64,000 nt of DNA from Deltaproteobacteria bacterium. Its GTDB lineage: Bacteria; Desulfobacterota; Desulfomonilia; UBA1062. The stretch is from positions 1-64,000 of the forward strand of contig JAKPPU010000005.1 in the NCBI GenBank assembly GCA_029547185.1, in the 5' to 3' direction. The notes under the pieces are model-generated. The model was given only the letters and a program-made list of their open reading frames with translations. It did no database searches and was not told the DNA's origin. Numbering within the stretch: position 1 is the stretch's first letter; every line of letters starts with the position of its first letter. Of this stretch, positions 50,599 through 58,675 are shown piece by piece. Position numbers and translations under genes: made by a program.

Positions 50599-51039
50599 AT
50601 GGACATTCGTCGTGACAACAGCGGCATGGTGATGGTGATGGTTCTCCTGTTCATGCTGGCAGCGATTCTGATAGGCATCTTCATGATGAGATCGACGATC
50701 ATCGAGACGAAGATCGTAACGAACGAGAAGGAACACAATCAGGATTTCTACCTTGCCGAGAGTGCGGCAGAAATCATCCTCCCCCAATTCGATGACATCG
50801 TGAGCGCAGCCGCATGGGTCGTCGACAACCGCGTGAACATTTCCGGTAAAATGCCTGCAGGGAGCGCGCTGGCCGGAGCAAACGTGGGAATCACCCTGCG
50901 GCGTGTCGGGAACCCTCCCGTGGGATCGGGTGCCAGTGCTACGAAGACAACTGCATATTACTACAGGGTCGACGCCACTGTCGGAGATCAGAAGGTGGAA
51001 ATGGGGATCTGGAAGGCATTCCCTAAACCGGGAAGCTGA
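50599..51039 (+). CDS. PilX-type minor pseudopilin
   Basis: The 146-residue protein begins RDNSGMVMVMVLLFMLAAI, a PilX-like N-terminal helix lacking Glu5 after a Gly cleavage site, followed by FMMRSTIIETKIVTNEKEHN and DFYLAESAAEIILPQF. The AESAAE segment is a PilX hallmark. It follows the pilV-like gene by 13 nt and closes the cassette. No FimT/GspH-like or PilE major pilin gene accompanies it here. Confidence 0.82.
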   Translation: MDIRRDNSGMVMVMVLLFMLAAILIGIFMMRSTIIETKIVTNEKEHNQDFYLAESAAEIILPQFDDIVSAAAWVVDNRVNISGKMPAGSALAGANVGITLRRVGNPPVGSGASATKTTAYYYRVDATVGDQKVEMGIWKAFPKPGS

Positions 51040-51047
51040 CAGGATTG

Positions 51048-51770
51048 CTAGAGAGATATGATGCCGGTGATGGGCAGATGGTCGGAGGCGAGGATGGTCT
51101 CCGGGTTGGTGAAGGCATCTATCCCCTCGAGGAGCCCTTCCGGAGAGACGAGGATCCTGTCGAGAGAGAACATGGGGCAGAAGGAGGGAAAGCTCTTCGG
51201 ATGCCTGGTCTTGGCGAACAGGGCGTAGAGCGTGTCCAGAGACGAGTTTATCGGCGACCACTCATTGAAGTCGCCCATGAGCACGACGTTCCCGAGAGGC
51301 CTTGAGGTAAGCGCCCGGATGATCATGTCTGCCTGAAACTTCCGCTCCGATCTCTTCAGCCCGAAATGAGCCGTGAGCACCCTCAGATTCCTGTCTCCTA
51401 TCCGGATGACCGCGTCGATTGCACCCCGGGGCTCGTACGGGTGGGCGCTCAAGTCGATGGTCCTGATCCTCGTGAAGGGAAATCTGCTCAAGAGGACGTT
51501 CCCGAAGTGGAAAGGCCTCTTGAAGAAGGTCGGGCCGAGCGCTGTTTCCATCCCCGTGATGTTCGTAAAGAAGGTTTCGTCGAGGTGCCCGCCGTACTCC
51601 AGGGAAAAGGTGGCTTCCTGCAGGGCTATGATATCCGCCTCCAGCTCGCTTATCACCCGCATGGCCCTCATGGGCACCTGACGGTTGTCGATGCCGATCC
51701 ATCCGTGCACGTTGTACGTCGCGATACGGATTCTCCTCGATGGAGTTTCCCTCAGGCGTTGAGGCATCAT
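51048..51770 (-). CDS. Endonuclease/exonuclease/phosphatase-family protein
   Basis: The 240-residue protein has the DNase I-like fold: RIATYNVHGWIG, ADIIALQEATF (catalytic Glu), VLTAHFGLKRSE, VVLMGDFNEWSP (Asp/Asn) and LASDHLPITG (Asp-His). All catalytic residues are present. Substrates may be nucleic acid or phospholipid head groups. Its start overlaps the stop of the PLD-VTT gene by 4 nt, and such EEP proteins are often paired with membrane phospholipase D proteins, so a lipid role is plausible. Confidence 0.88.
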   Translation of the reverse strand: MMPQRLRETPSRRIRIATYNVHGWIGIDNRQVPMRAMRVISELEADIIALQEATFSLEYGGHLDETFFTNITGMETALGPTFFKRPFHFGNVLLSRFPFTRIRTIDLSAHPYEPRGAIDAVIRIGDRNLRVLTAHFGLKRSERKFQADMIIRALTSRPLGNVVLMGDFNEWSPINSSLDTLYALFAKTRHPKSFPSFCPMFSLDRILVSPEGLLEGIDAFTNPETILASDHLPITGIISL

Positions 51771-53911
51771 GGAGACTTCCCGCCGGCAGACTTTCGGGAT
51801 ATCCGCCTCGTTGTCTTCACGAGCCAGATGAGGATGGCTGCAGCGAGGACCACGCTGCCTGCCAGAACGGCGATATTGAGGATGGACGGCTCGAGAATGA
51901 AATTCTTGAGCGACTCCGTAAAGAGGGTGATGGCGAATATGCCCGGCAGCATGCCGATAATCGTGCCGATGAAAAAGTCGCGGAACCTGATATGAGAAGC
52001 GCCTGCCACGAGATTGATGATCGAATACGGAGCTATGGGAACGATTCTCAGGACGACGACGGTAAGGAGACCCTCCTGCGCGAGAGTTCTGCTGATCCTG
52101 TTGATCCGCTTCCCTGCTACCGCTCTCACGAACTTCCGGCCCAGGGCAAAGCCCAGCCAGAACATCATGGTCCCGCTCAGGAGAGCTCCTCCCATGGCCA
52201 GGGCAAAGGCTGAAAAGGGCTCAAAAATGAATGATGTGGCGACGATCAGGACCAGGATGGGAAAGGACACCAGACCTCCCAGCAGGTACAGGGCGAGGAT
52301 GATGACAGGTGCCAGCGGGTTGTCTTCCAGGCCCTTAAGCTCTTGCATGATCACGGAAACGTTGAGGTACTCCGAGAGCGGCGACCAGCGCCACAAAACA
52401 GCGAAGAGGGCCATGACGAGAACCAGCACGACGAATCCGATGAGCCGCTTTCCTCCCGAGCTCTGGTTTTCCTCTCCGACGAATCTCTCGACGAATTTCT
52501 CCGCGCGAATCGGGCGCTCCGGGTCCACCAGGTAGGGCTCTGCCAGGATATTGTCCGCAACCGGCGAAGGCCCGAGGGGAAGGAGAACCCTGTGTGCATT
52601 GTTCAATGCGTCGATTGCCTTGATCATGGAGCCTGTCTTCTCCAGCATCTCGCCGACATGTGCGGCCGTAGAGTCGAGATGCTCGGCCAGCAGCCTGTTT
52701 CGCAGGTCGATACATACCCTGCAGGCTTGCGGATGTCCGGTCGTCTCCATGCTGAGGTCGCATTCGGTATCGAATCCCATGGACCGGTTTGCCAGGTTCG
52801 AGGAGCCGATACGCAGGAAGGTATCGTCGACGATGAGGACCTTCGAGTGGACCTCGATCAGGCTGTCCTCGCGCCCCGGGATCTCGGGATAGTAGAACCC
52901 GAATCTCCCGTAGGTGTCCAGCTTCCTCACCCTCTCCACCAGGTGGGACCTGATGGCGTCCATGGTATACTCCTCGAGCCATCCATGGCTCTTCTTTCTC
53001 GTAATGATGACCACTTCCGGGCCGTCTTTTTCCTGGAGCCTCTTCGCTATGGCCCCGGCTATCTTCGAGGAGGTGAAAAACGGATTCTCTATGTAAATGA
53101 TCTTGCGTGCGGACAGAATCGCATCCATCCAGAGAGACTCCACCTCGCGGACCTCGGGCCTGCCGCGGTATGCAGGCTCTGTCCGTGAGACGGCCACATC
53201 TATCTCGCTGATGTCCGGATGGAACCGCTCCGGCCACGGGTCGGCCTTCACCCCGTCGGGCTTCGAGAGGTGTCTGCCGGTTGCGTTATGCCACCGCGAA
53301 CGGTAGAGATCGCCGAGGATGGAGGCGACCTCTCCGTCCACAAGGAGCTGGACATCGTGGAAGGGGGGATACTCTTTGCCCCAGGGGTCGATTCGGCGGG
53401 GATCGTACGGCTGATGCTCCCTCACGTCCCATCGTCTGTTCGTCAGATCGATCCCCCCGACAAAGGCAATGCGGTCGTCGATGACGACGATCTTCTGATG
53501 ATGAGCGGCGCCCAGCGGCAGAGAGTTGTCCTGGTAGAAATGAATCTTTTTGCTCGTCTTCCAGTCGAACACCCACACGGGAAACGGCTCCCGCTCCAGT
53601 GCGTAGAGCATGGCGTAATCCCAGAGCAGGATATGGATATCGAGGCCGGGATTCTTCGAGGAGATGTAATTGAGGAACTCTCCGAGGCGGCCGGGAACAT
53701 CGCGGTCGCCTCCGTCACGGACGAGTTCGGTGCGGCTGTCGATATCCCAGCCCGTGATGTAGATCGAGCGCCTCGCGTTCATGGCGGCATCCACGAATGC
53801 GGAGAAATACTCGGATGCATCGATGAGGAAGGAGACACGATGGGCCCTCCCCATCTTCCAGTAGTTTTTCCCCTTCATGAGTATGGAGTGATTGTTTTCC
53901 ATGGCATACAT
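51767..53911 (-). CDS. Phospholipase D-like protein fused to a VTT (DedA-type) membrane domain
   Basis: The 714-residue protein has two HKD motifs: HHQKIVVIDDRIAFVGG (His138, Lys140, Asp145) and HSKVLIVDDTFLRIGSSN (near 360). These form a complete PLD or cardiolipin-synthase-like active site. The C-terminal ~220 residues are membrane helices of the SNARE-associated/VTT type (GGLVSFPILVLIVATSFIFE, then VVLRIVPIAPYSIINLVAGA). A soluble transphosphatidylase tethered to a lipid scramblase-like domain suggests phospholipid remodelling. It leads an operon with the EEP gene. Start 53911 is used; ATGs at residues 4 and 12 are alternatives. Confidence 0.9.
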   Translation of the reverse strand: MYAMENNHSILMKGKNYWKMGRAHRVSFLIDASEYFSAFVDAAMNARRSIYITGWDIDSRTELVRDGGDRDVPGRLGEFLNYISSKNPGLDIHILLWDYAMLYALEREPFPVWVFDWKTSKKIHFYQDNSLPLGAAHHQKIVVIDDRIAFVGGIDLTNRRWDVREHQPYDPRRIDPWGKEYPPFHDVQLLVDGEVASILGDLYRSRWHNATGRHLSKPDGVKADPWPERFHPDISEIDVAVSRTEPAYRGRPEVREVESLWMDAILSARKIIYIENPFFTSSKIAGAIAKRLQEKDGPEVVIITRKKSHGWLEEYTMDAIRSHLVERVRKLDTYGRFGFYYPEIPGREDSLIEVHSKVLIVDDTFLRIGSSNLANRSMGFDTECDLSMETTGHPQACRVCIDLRNRLLAEHLDSTAAHVGEMLEKTGSMIKAIDALNNAHRVLLPLGPSPVADNILAEPYLVDPERPIRAEKFVERFVGEENQSSGGKRLIGFVVLVLVMALFAVLWRWSPLSEYLNVSVIMQELKGLEDNPLAPVIILALYLLGGLVSFPILVLIVATSFIFEPFSAFALAMGGALLSGTMMFWLGFALGRKFVRAVAGKRINRISRTLAQEGLLTVVVLRIVPIAPYSIINLVAGASHIRFRDFFIGTIIGMLPGIFAITLFTESLKNFILEPSILNIAVLAGSVVLAAAILIWLVKTTRRISRKSAGGKSP

Positions 53912-54037
53912 CTGGGGACCGGTTCCTCGGGCTTAAGCGCTGCTCCTTAAGAATATAGTGCAGCACGAAAGAGCCGGCTCAAGGACTCTTGCCCTTCGTT
54001 GGCTTTTGTTCTGGAATGAATTGTTAAGAGCATGCCG

Positions 54038-54216
54038 AGGGAGTCGGGGGAAGCCTGGATGAACCGTCAAGCGCCTTTTGCTAAAGCAGACCAGACGGAG
54101 TCGGAGGCCTCTTGATCCCGTGAATGAGCAGAGCGAATCACGGGATCGGCCGTAGACGGAGTCTGTGGATGCTTCAAAAGGCGGTTTAGGTGAAGGAAGG
54201 ATTCCCCCGACTCCCT
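54038..54216 (+). ncRNA. Structured intergenic element, copy 3
   Basis: The element is 179 nt. The outer stem is a perfect 15-bp pairing of agggagtcgggggaa (54038-54052) with 54202-54216; its closing arm touches the treZ stop codon. Inside come CCTGGATGAACCG, identical to copy 1, CGCCTTTTG with CAAAAGGCG, a CTA bulge, AAGCAG with the GATGCTT side, GGAGGCCTC, and a terminal 10-bp hairpin GATCCCGTGA/TCACGGGATC over a shorter loop containing TGAGCAGAGCGAA. GGTGAAGGAAGG precedes the closing arm. It fills the 303-bp gap 53912-54214 and is antisense to treZ. Confidence 0.6.
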
Positions 54217-55969
54217 ATCCTCCGAACGAATCCTGGACAGACTTCAGGATAACTACGGTTTCTCCGGGCAGGGTGAGCTCGCCTTCATGGATGGCGACAT
54301 CTCCGTTTGAAGAAAGGAGCACCTTCCTCTCGCCCCCGTCGGGCAGGGGAAGAGTCCTTTCCCGGCCGGATATGTTGCATGCGGCAACGATCGATCCCCG
54401 TGTGATGACGATCCATTCCTCATCCTCGTCGTATTCCGCCGACACCCCTCTTAAGTCTCCGTCCTTGAGGTCTGAGAGGGACCTGCGGAGGCCGATGAGC
54501 GCCCTGTACCAGGCGAGGACCGATGCGTGAGGCTCTCGATAGGGCTCTTCCCAGTCGAGCTTCGAGAGCTCGAAGGTGCTTTCGGCCTGAGGATCGGGGA
54601 TTTCATCGGGGTTCCATCCGAAGGCGGCGAACTCGCTTTTCCTGCCTTCGGACACCGACCTTCCCAGGTCTTGGTCCTCGAAATCGGTGAAGTACAGGAA
54701 GGGCGATGATGCATCCCATTCCTCGCCCTGAAAGATCATGGGGATAAAGGGGGCGTCGAACAGGAGGGCGGAGGCGATCATGAGCTTGCCCTTATCCATG
54801 AGCATGCCTGCCCGTTCTCCTTTCGCCCTGTTCCCTACCTGGTCGTGGTTCTGCAGGCATGAGACGAACCGCTCCCCTCCGAGCTCTTTAACCGGCCTCC
54901 CGTAGGTGCGCTGCCGGTAGAGGGAGTAGCGGCCGTCATAGACGAAGACATCGGTAACCGCTTTGGCGATATCCGACAGCGATCCGAAGTCCATGTAGTA
55001 CCCGCTGCCTTCCCCTGTGAGCACGGCATGGACGGCGTGGTGAAAGTCGTCGCTCCATTGGGCGTCGATCCCATAGCCCCCGATTTCCCGTGCCTCGACT
55101 ATCCGCGGGTCGTTCAGGTTGCTCTCTGCAATGAGGAAGAGAGAGCGCCCGAGCCTTTTTGCGAGTATGTCCACTTCACGGGAAAGCTGATCGAGGATGT
55201 GGACGGCCGAGGTATCCACGATGGCGTGGATTGCATCGAGGCGCAGGCCGTCCATATGGTAGTCTTTGAGCCACATGAGGGCGTTGTCGATGACGAACCT
55301 CCTGACCTCGTCGCTGCCGGGGCCGTCGAAGTTCATTGCCCTTCCCCAGGGGGAGAGGTATCTGTCGGTGAAATACGGCCCGAACCGGTCGAGATAATTC
55401 CCCTCGGGCCCCAGGTGGTTGTAGACCACGTCGAGGATCACGGCGAGACCGAACTCATGGCAGGTATTCACCAGGGTCTTGAGCGCTTGCGGCCCTCCGT
55501 AGGGCTCGTGCGGTGCATAGAGATCGACCCCGTCATATCCCCATCCGTGCCTTCCTGAAAAGCTCGCCACCGGCATGAGCTCGATATGGGTCACCCCGAG
55601 ATCGATGATGTGGCCGATATGTCCGATCACACCCTCGAAGGAGCCCTCGCCGCTGAAGGTGCCTACGTGAAGCTCGTAGATGACCGCGTCGGAAAGGGGT
55701 GGAGGCTGCCAGCGGCGGTCCGTCCAGGGGAAGAGGCCCTGATCGAGCATCCGCGAAAACCCGTGCACACCGGAGGGCTGCCATGGGGACCTCGGGTCGG
55801 GGAGGGGATCCGAGCCGTCTACCACGAAGGCATAGTCGGTGCCGTGTCCTGCCTGGGGGCTGTCGAGAAACCACCATCCTCTGCCGGCGCCTTCCATGGG
55901 GTAGGGCCTGCCTTCGAGTATCATGAGAACCTGCCGGGCCTGAGGAGCCCATACCCTGGTTACCGCCAC
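54215..55969 (-). CDS. treZ: Malto-oligosyltrehalose trehalohydrolase
   Basis: The 584-residue GH13 enzyme has an N-terminal beta-sandwich (about 1-90), then the barrel. Markers are IELMPVASFSGRHGWGYDGV, DVVYNHLGPEGNYL, DGLRLDAIHAI (nucleophile Asp near 245), LIAESNLNDPR (acid/base Glu) and CLQNHDQVGNR. The C-terminal beta domain ends near VVILKSV. It releases trehalose from maltooligosyl-trehalose made by TreY. It is the last gene of the glgX-treY-treZ run, 44 nt after treY. Confidence 0.95.
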   Translation of the reverse strand: MAVTRVWAPQARQVLMILEGRPYPMEGAGRGWWFLDSPQAGHGTDYAFVVDGSDPLPDPRSPWQPSGVHGFSRMLDQGLFPWTDRRWQPPPLSDAVIYELHVGTFSGEGSFEGVIGHIGHIIDLGVTHIELMPVASFSGRHGWGYDGVDLYAPHEPYGGPQALKTLVNTCHEFGLAVILDVVYNHLGPEGNYLDRFGPYFTDRYLSPWGRAMNFDGPGSDEVRRFVIDNALMWLKDYHMDGLRLDAIHAIVDTSAVHILDQLSREVDILAKRLGRSLFLIAESNLNDPRIVEAREIGGYGIDAQWSDDFHHAVHAVLTGEGSGYYMDFGSLSDIAKAVTDVFVYDGRYSLYRQRTYGRPVKELGGERFVSCLQNHDQVGNRAKGERAGMLMDKGKLMIASALLFDAPFIPMIFQGEEWDASSPFLYFTDFEDQDLGRSVSEGRKSEFAAFGWNPDEIPDPQAESTFELSKLDWEEPYREPHASVLAWYRALIGLRRSLSDLKDGDLRGVSAEYDEDEEWIVITRGSIVAACNISGRERTLPLPDGGERKVLLSSNGDVAIHEGELTLPGETVVILKSVQDSFGG

Positions 55970-56013
55970 TCTTCACCTCTGCACTGCCGCTTGAGAACGG
56001 TCTGCTTCATCTC

Positions 56014-58665
56014 TCATATCTCTTTGACCAGCAGGGCTGCGGGGAATGTCTTCAGGAGACCGTCCATCAGGGGAGAAGGTCCGGCAATCTCTTCACCCGA
56101 GAGCACGTTCTTCCATCTTCCCTCCGGGATTTCTGCCCTGGTGCCGGCCCAGGAGTTTCCCCGTTTCAGAACGAACCTCTGCGTGACGACAGCTACCTCT
56201 CCTCCCCGGAGGAACCCGAAGGCAAAGTTTTCCTTGGGGCCGGTGAATGAAATCGGCTCATAGGATCCCTTTTCTCCGAAGGCTCGCGGCAGGTCTCTCC
56301 TGACCATGAGCGCCTGGCGGATGACCCACAGTTTGGGGAGGCCGGTGTCCATGTGGGAGACGATCTGCACTTCCTTGAGGTCGTCGAGCGTCTCGAGCAG
56401 GCTTCGGCGCAAGGCAAAATCCACCGGTCTGCGGTTGTCGGGATCGACGAGGCTTAAGTCCCACAGGTCGCATCCCTGATATATGTCGGGAATTCCGGGC
56501 GCGGTCATCTTGATGAGCGTCTGGGAGAGCGAGTTGATGCGGCCGGGCTCCACCAGGGGTTCGACGAACGAGGCAACGTCCGCGATGAACTCCCGATCCT
56601 GCATGAGGCCCGTGATGAAGGACTTCAATGCTTCATCATAGGCGGGATCGGGCTCTGTCCATGACGTATGTGCCTTCGCCTCCCGGGTGGCCTTTTCCAT
56701 GTATCCGAGGAGCCTCTCGATCCCGATGGGCCACGCCCCGACGAGGGTCTGGTAGAGGAAGTATTCGGTGTTTCTGTCCGGGAACCCGCCGCTGCGGTAG
56801 GGATCGGCCATTGCCGACCATCGTTTCACCGCCTCGAACCATGCCCCCGGGATCTCGGAGAGAAGGACCAACCTCGCCCTGACGTCTTCGCTGCGCTTTG
56901 TATCGTGTGTGGAGGTTGCAAGCATCATGGAGGGATAGGACTCGAATCCCTCCTTCATGCGGGAGTGGAACTGCCCGGGTTCGATGCCGAACGATCCGGG
57001 ATCTCCTCCCACCTCGTTGTGTGCGATGAAACGGTTGAAGCAGTAGAAGGCAGTGTCCTCGGCACCCTTGGCCATGACCGGAGGAGTGAGCTGCTGGATG
57101 CGCATGACGAGCTCCGATTCGAGCTCTCCCGTAACCTTGAGGAGGAGGATGTCGCCGATGAAGGCGATCAGGTCGGGGTCTGTGTCGGATGCCTGCCCGC
57201 GGGCATCGTCGATAACCTTCTGGATGATTCTCCGGTCGTCATCGGAGATCCAGCCGGCCCGGGCATTCACATAGGTCCTGTAGACAGGGAAGGATGCGAT
57301 GAGCGCTCGCAGGGCACGGGAAATCTCCGGCCGGGAATAGTCACGGTAACGGCGGTGATGCTCGCAGATCGAGAGCATGAGCGTGGCGAGGCGGTTCACG
57401 TCGCTGCCGAAGAGCTTTTCAATGACCTGGAGCCTCTTCTCCCTGAGGACCTCTTCATATGTGCATCTCTCGCCGGTGAACTCGAAGTAGAATGCCGAAA
57501 ACTCTGCTTCGCTTGCAGGGCAGGTGAGGAGATGGGTGAGGAGATGGATGAACTCGTAGCCCGTGGTTCCATCCACTGGCCAGTCTGGACGGAGGCGCTC
57601 ATCGGGGCTGAGGATCTTCTCCACGATGAGCCAGGTTCCCGGGCTTGCCCTCCGCAGTCTGCCGAGGTAGCCTGCAGGCTCCCGAAGCCCGTCGGGATGG
57701 TCGATCCGCACCCCGTCGAGGGTTCCGTCTTTCAGCCATGAGAGGATCAGCCCGTGGCTGTCCTCGAAAACGTCCTCGTCTTCCATCCTCAATCCGACCA
57801 GGGAGTTGATGTCGAAAAACCGGCGGTATCCGAGATCCTGGCTTGCCGTACGCCAGAAGGCGAGCCGGTAGTTCTGCCTGTCCAGCAGCGCTTCAAGCGA
57901 GTCGGGGTGAACGTTGAGCTCCTTGATGAGTGCATCCACGAGCCTGGCTGCCTCGAGATTCTCATCCAGGATCCTGCCGAGCAGGGTCCGGATGATCTCC
58001 TTGTCCCGATGCCGCCTTCGGGTGCTGATCCGATCCGTCGCGCTATGAAGGGGCAGCGAGCCGAGGCTGTCCGCTATGAAGAGGAGCTCGCCATTTGCCA
58101 GGTCCTCTCCTGCGCGGGACAGGAGAGGCGCCAGTGAGCTGGGATCGACCGGAAACACCTGCTCGCGGTACCGGATGAAGAACGCGCCTCCCCTGCGTTC
58201 GAGGCGGATCTCTCCCGCTTCGAGCACCCGCCCGAAATGATCGTGCAGAATGGGCAGGAGGATCTTGTTTGCAAACCTTGAATCGACCGGATCCCAGTCG
58301 ACGTCGAAATATGATGCATAGCGGCTCGACTGGCCGTTTTCCAATACGTCCCACCACCAGGTGTTGTCAGCACTCGAGATCGACATGTGGTTGGGCACGA
58401 TATCCAGGATCTGCCCCATGCCTTTTTGTGCGAGCTTCCGGCAGAGAAGCTCATGGCCGGATTCTCCGCCCAGCTCCGTATTGATCTTCACGTGGTCGAC
58501 CACATCGTACCCGTGCGTGCTCCCCGGGGCAGCCTGAAAGTAGGGTGAGGCATAGAGGTGGCTTATCCCGAGGTCGGCGAGATAGCCGAGGATGTGCGAG
58601 GCCTCGTTGAACCCGAACCCGGACCGAAGCTGGACCCGATACGTGGCGACAGGGATTGAAGCCAT
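56014..58665 (-). CDS. treY: Malto-oligosyltrehalose synthase
   Basis: ATG 58665 follows AGGGAG; the in-frame extension to 58752 runs into glgX and is rejected. The 883-residue GH13 protein starts with ATYRVQLRSGFGFNEASHIL and has SHLYASPYFQAAPGSTHGYD, DIVPNHMSIS, DGVRIDHPDGL, LATSTHDTKRSEDVRAR and DIYQGCDLWDLSLVDPDNRR. These are TreY-specific. It isomerises the reducing-end alpha-1,4 bond of maltodextrins to an alpha,alpha-1,1 bond. It sits 10 nt downstream of glgX. Confidence 0.96.
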   Translation of the reverse strand: MASIPVATYRVQLRSGFGFNEASHILGYLADLGISHLYASPYFQAAPGSTHGYDVVDHVKINTELGGESGHELLCRKLAQKGMGQILDIVPNHMSISSADNTWWWDVLENGQSSRYASYFDVDWDPVDSRFANKILLPILHDHFGRVLEAGEIRLERRGGAFFIRYREQVFPVDPSSLAPLLSRAGEDLANGELLFIADSLGSLPLHSATDRISTRRRHRDKEIIRTLLGRILDENLEAARLVDALIKELNVHPDSLEALLDRQNYRLAFWRTASQDLGYRRFFDINSLVGLRMEDEDVFEDSHGLILSWLKDGTLDGVRIDHPDGLREPAGYLGRLRRASPGTWLIVEKILSPDERLRPDWPVDGTTGYEFIHLLTHLLTCPASEAEFSAFYFEFTGERCTYEEVLREKRLQVIEKLFGSDVNRLATLMLSICEHHRRYRDYSRPEISRALRALIASFPVYRTYVNARAGWISDDDRRIIQKVIDDARGQASDTDPDLIAFIGDILLLKVTGELESELVMRIQQLTPPVMAKGAEDTAFYCFNRFIAHNEVGGDPGSFGIEPGQFHSRMKEGFESYPSMMLATSTHDTKRSEDVRARLVLLSEIPGAWFEAVKRWSAMADPYRSGGFPDRNTEYFLYQTLVGAWPIGIERLLGYMEKATREAKAHTSWTEPDPAYDEALKSFITGLMQDREFIADVASFVEPLVEPGRINSLSQTLIKMTAPGIPDIYQGCDLWDLSLVDPDNRRPVDFALRRSLLETLDDLKEVQIVSHMDTGLPKLWVIRQALMVRRDLPRAFGEKGSYEPISFTGPKENFAFGFLRGGEVAVVTQRFVLKRGNSWAGTRAEIPEGRWKNVLSGEEIAGPSPLMDGLLKTFPAALLVKEI

Positions 58666-58675
58666 TGCCCGCTCC

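Noticed and set aside
34728-54216. Reading the three structured elements as MITEs with terminal inverted repeats
   Set aside because: The paired ends differ in sequence between copies and no consistent target-site duplication was seen; conserved blocks are internal.
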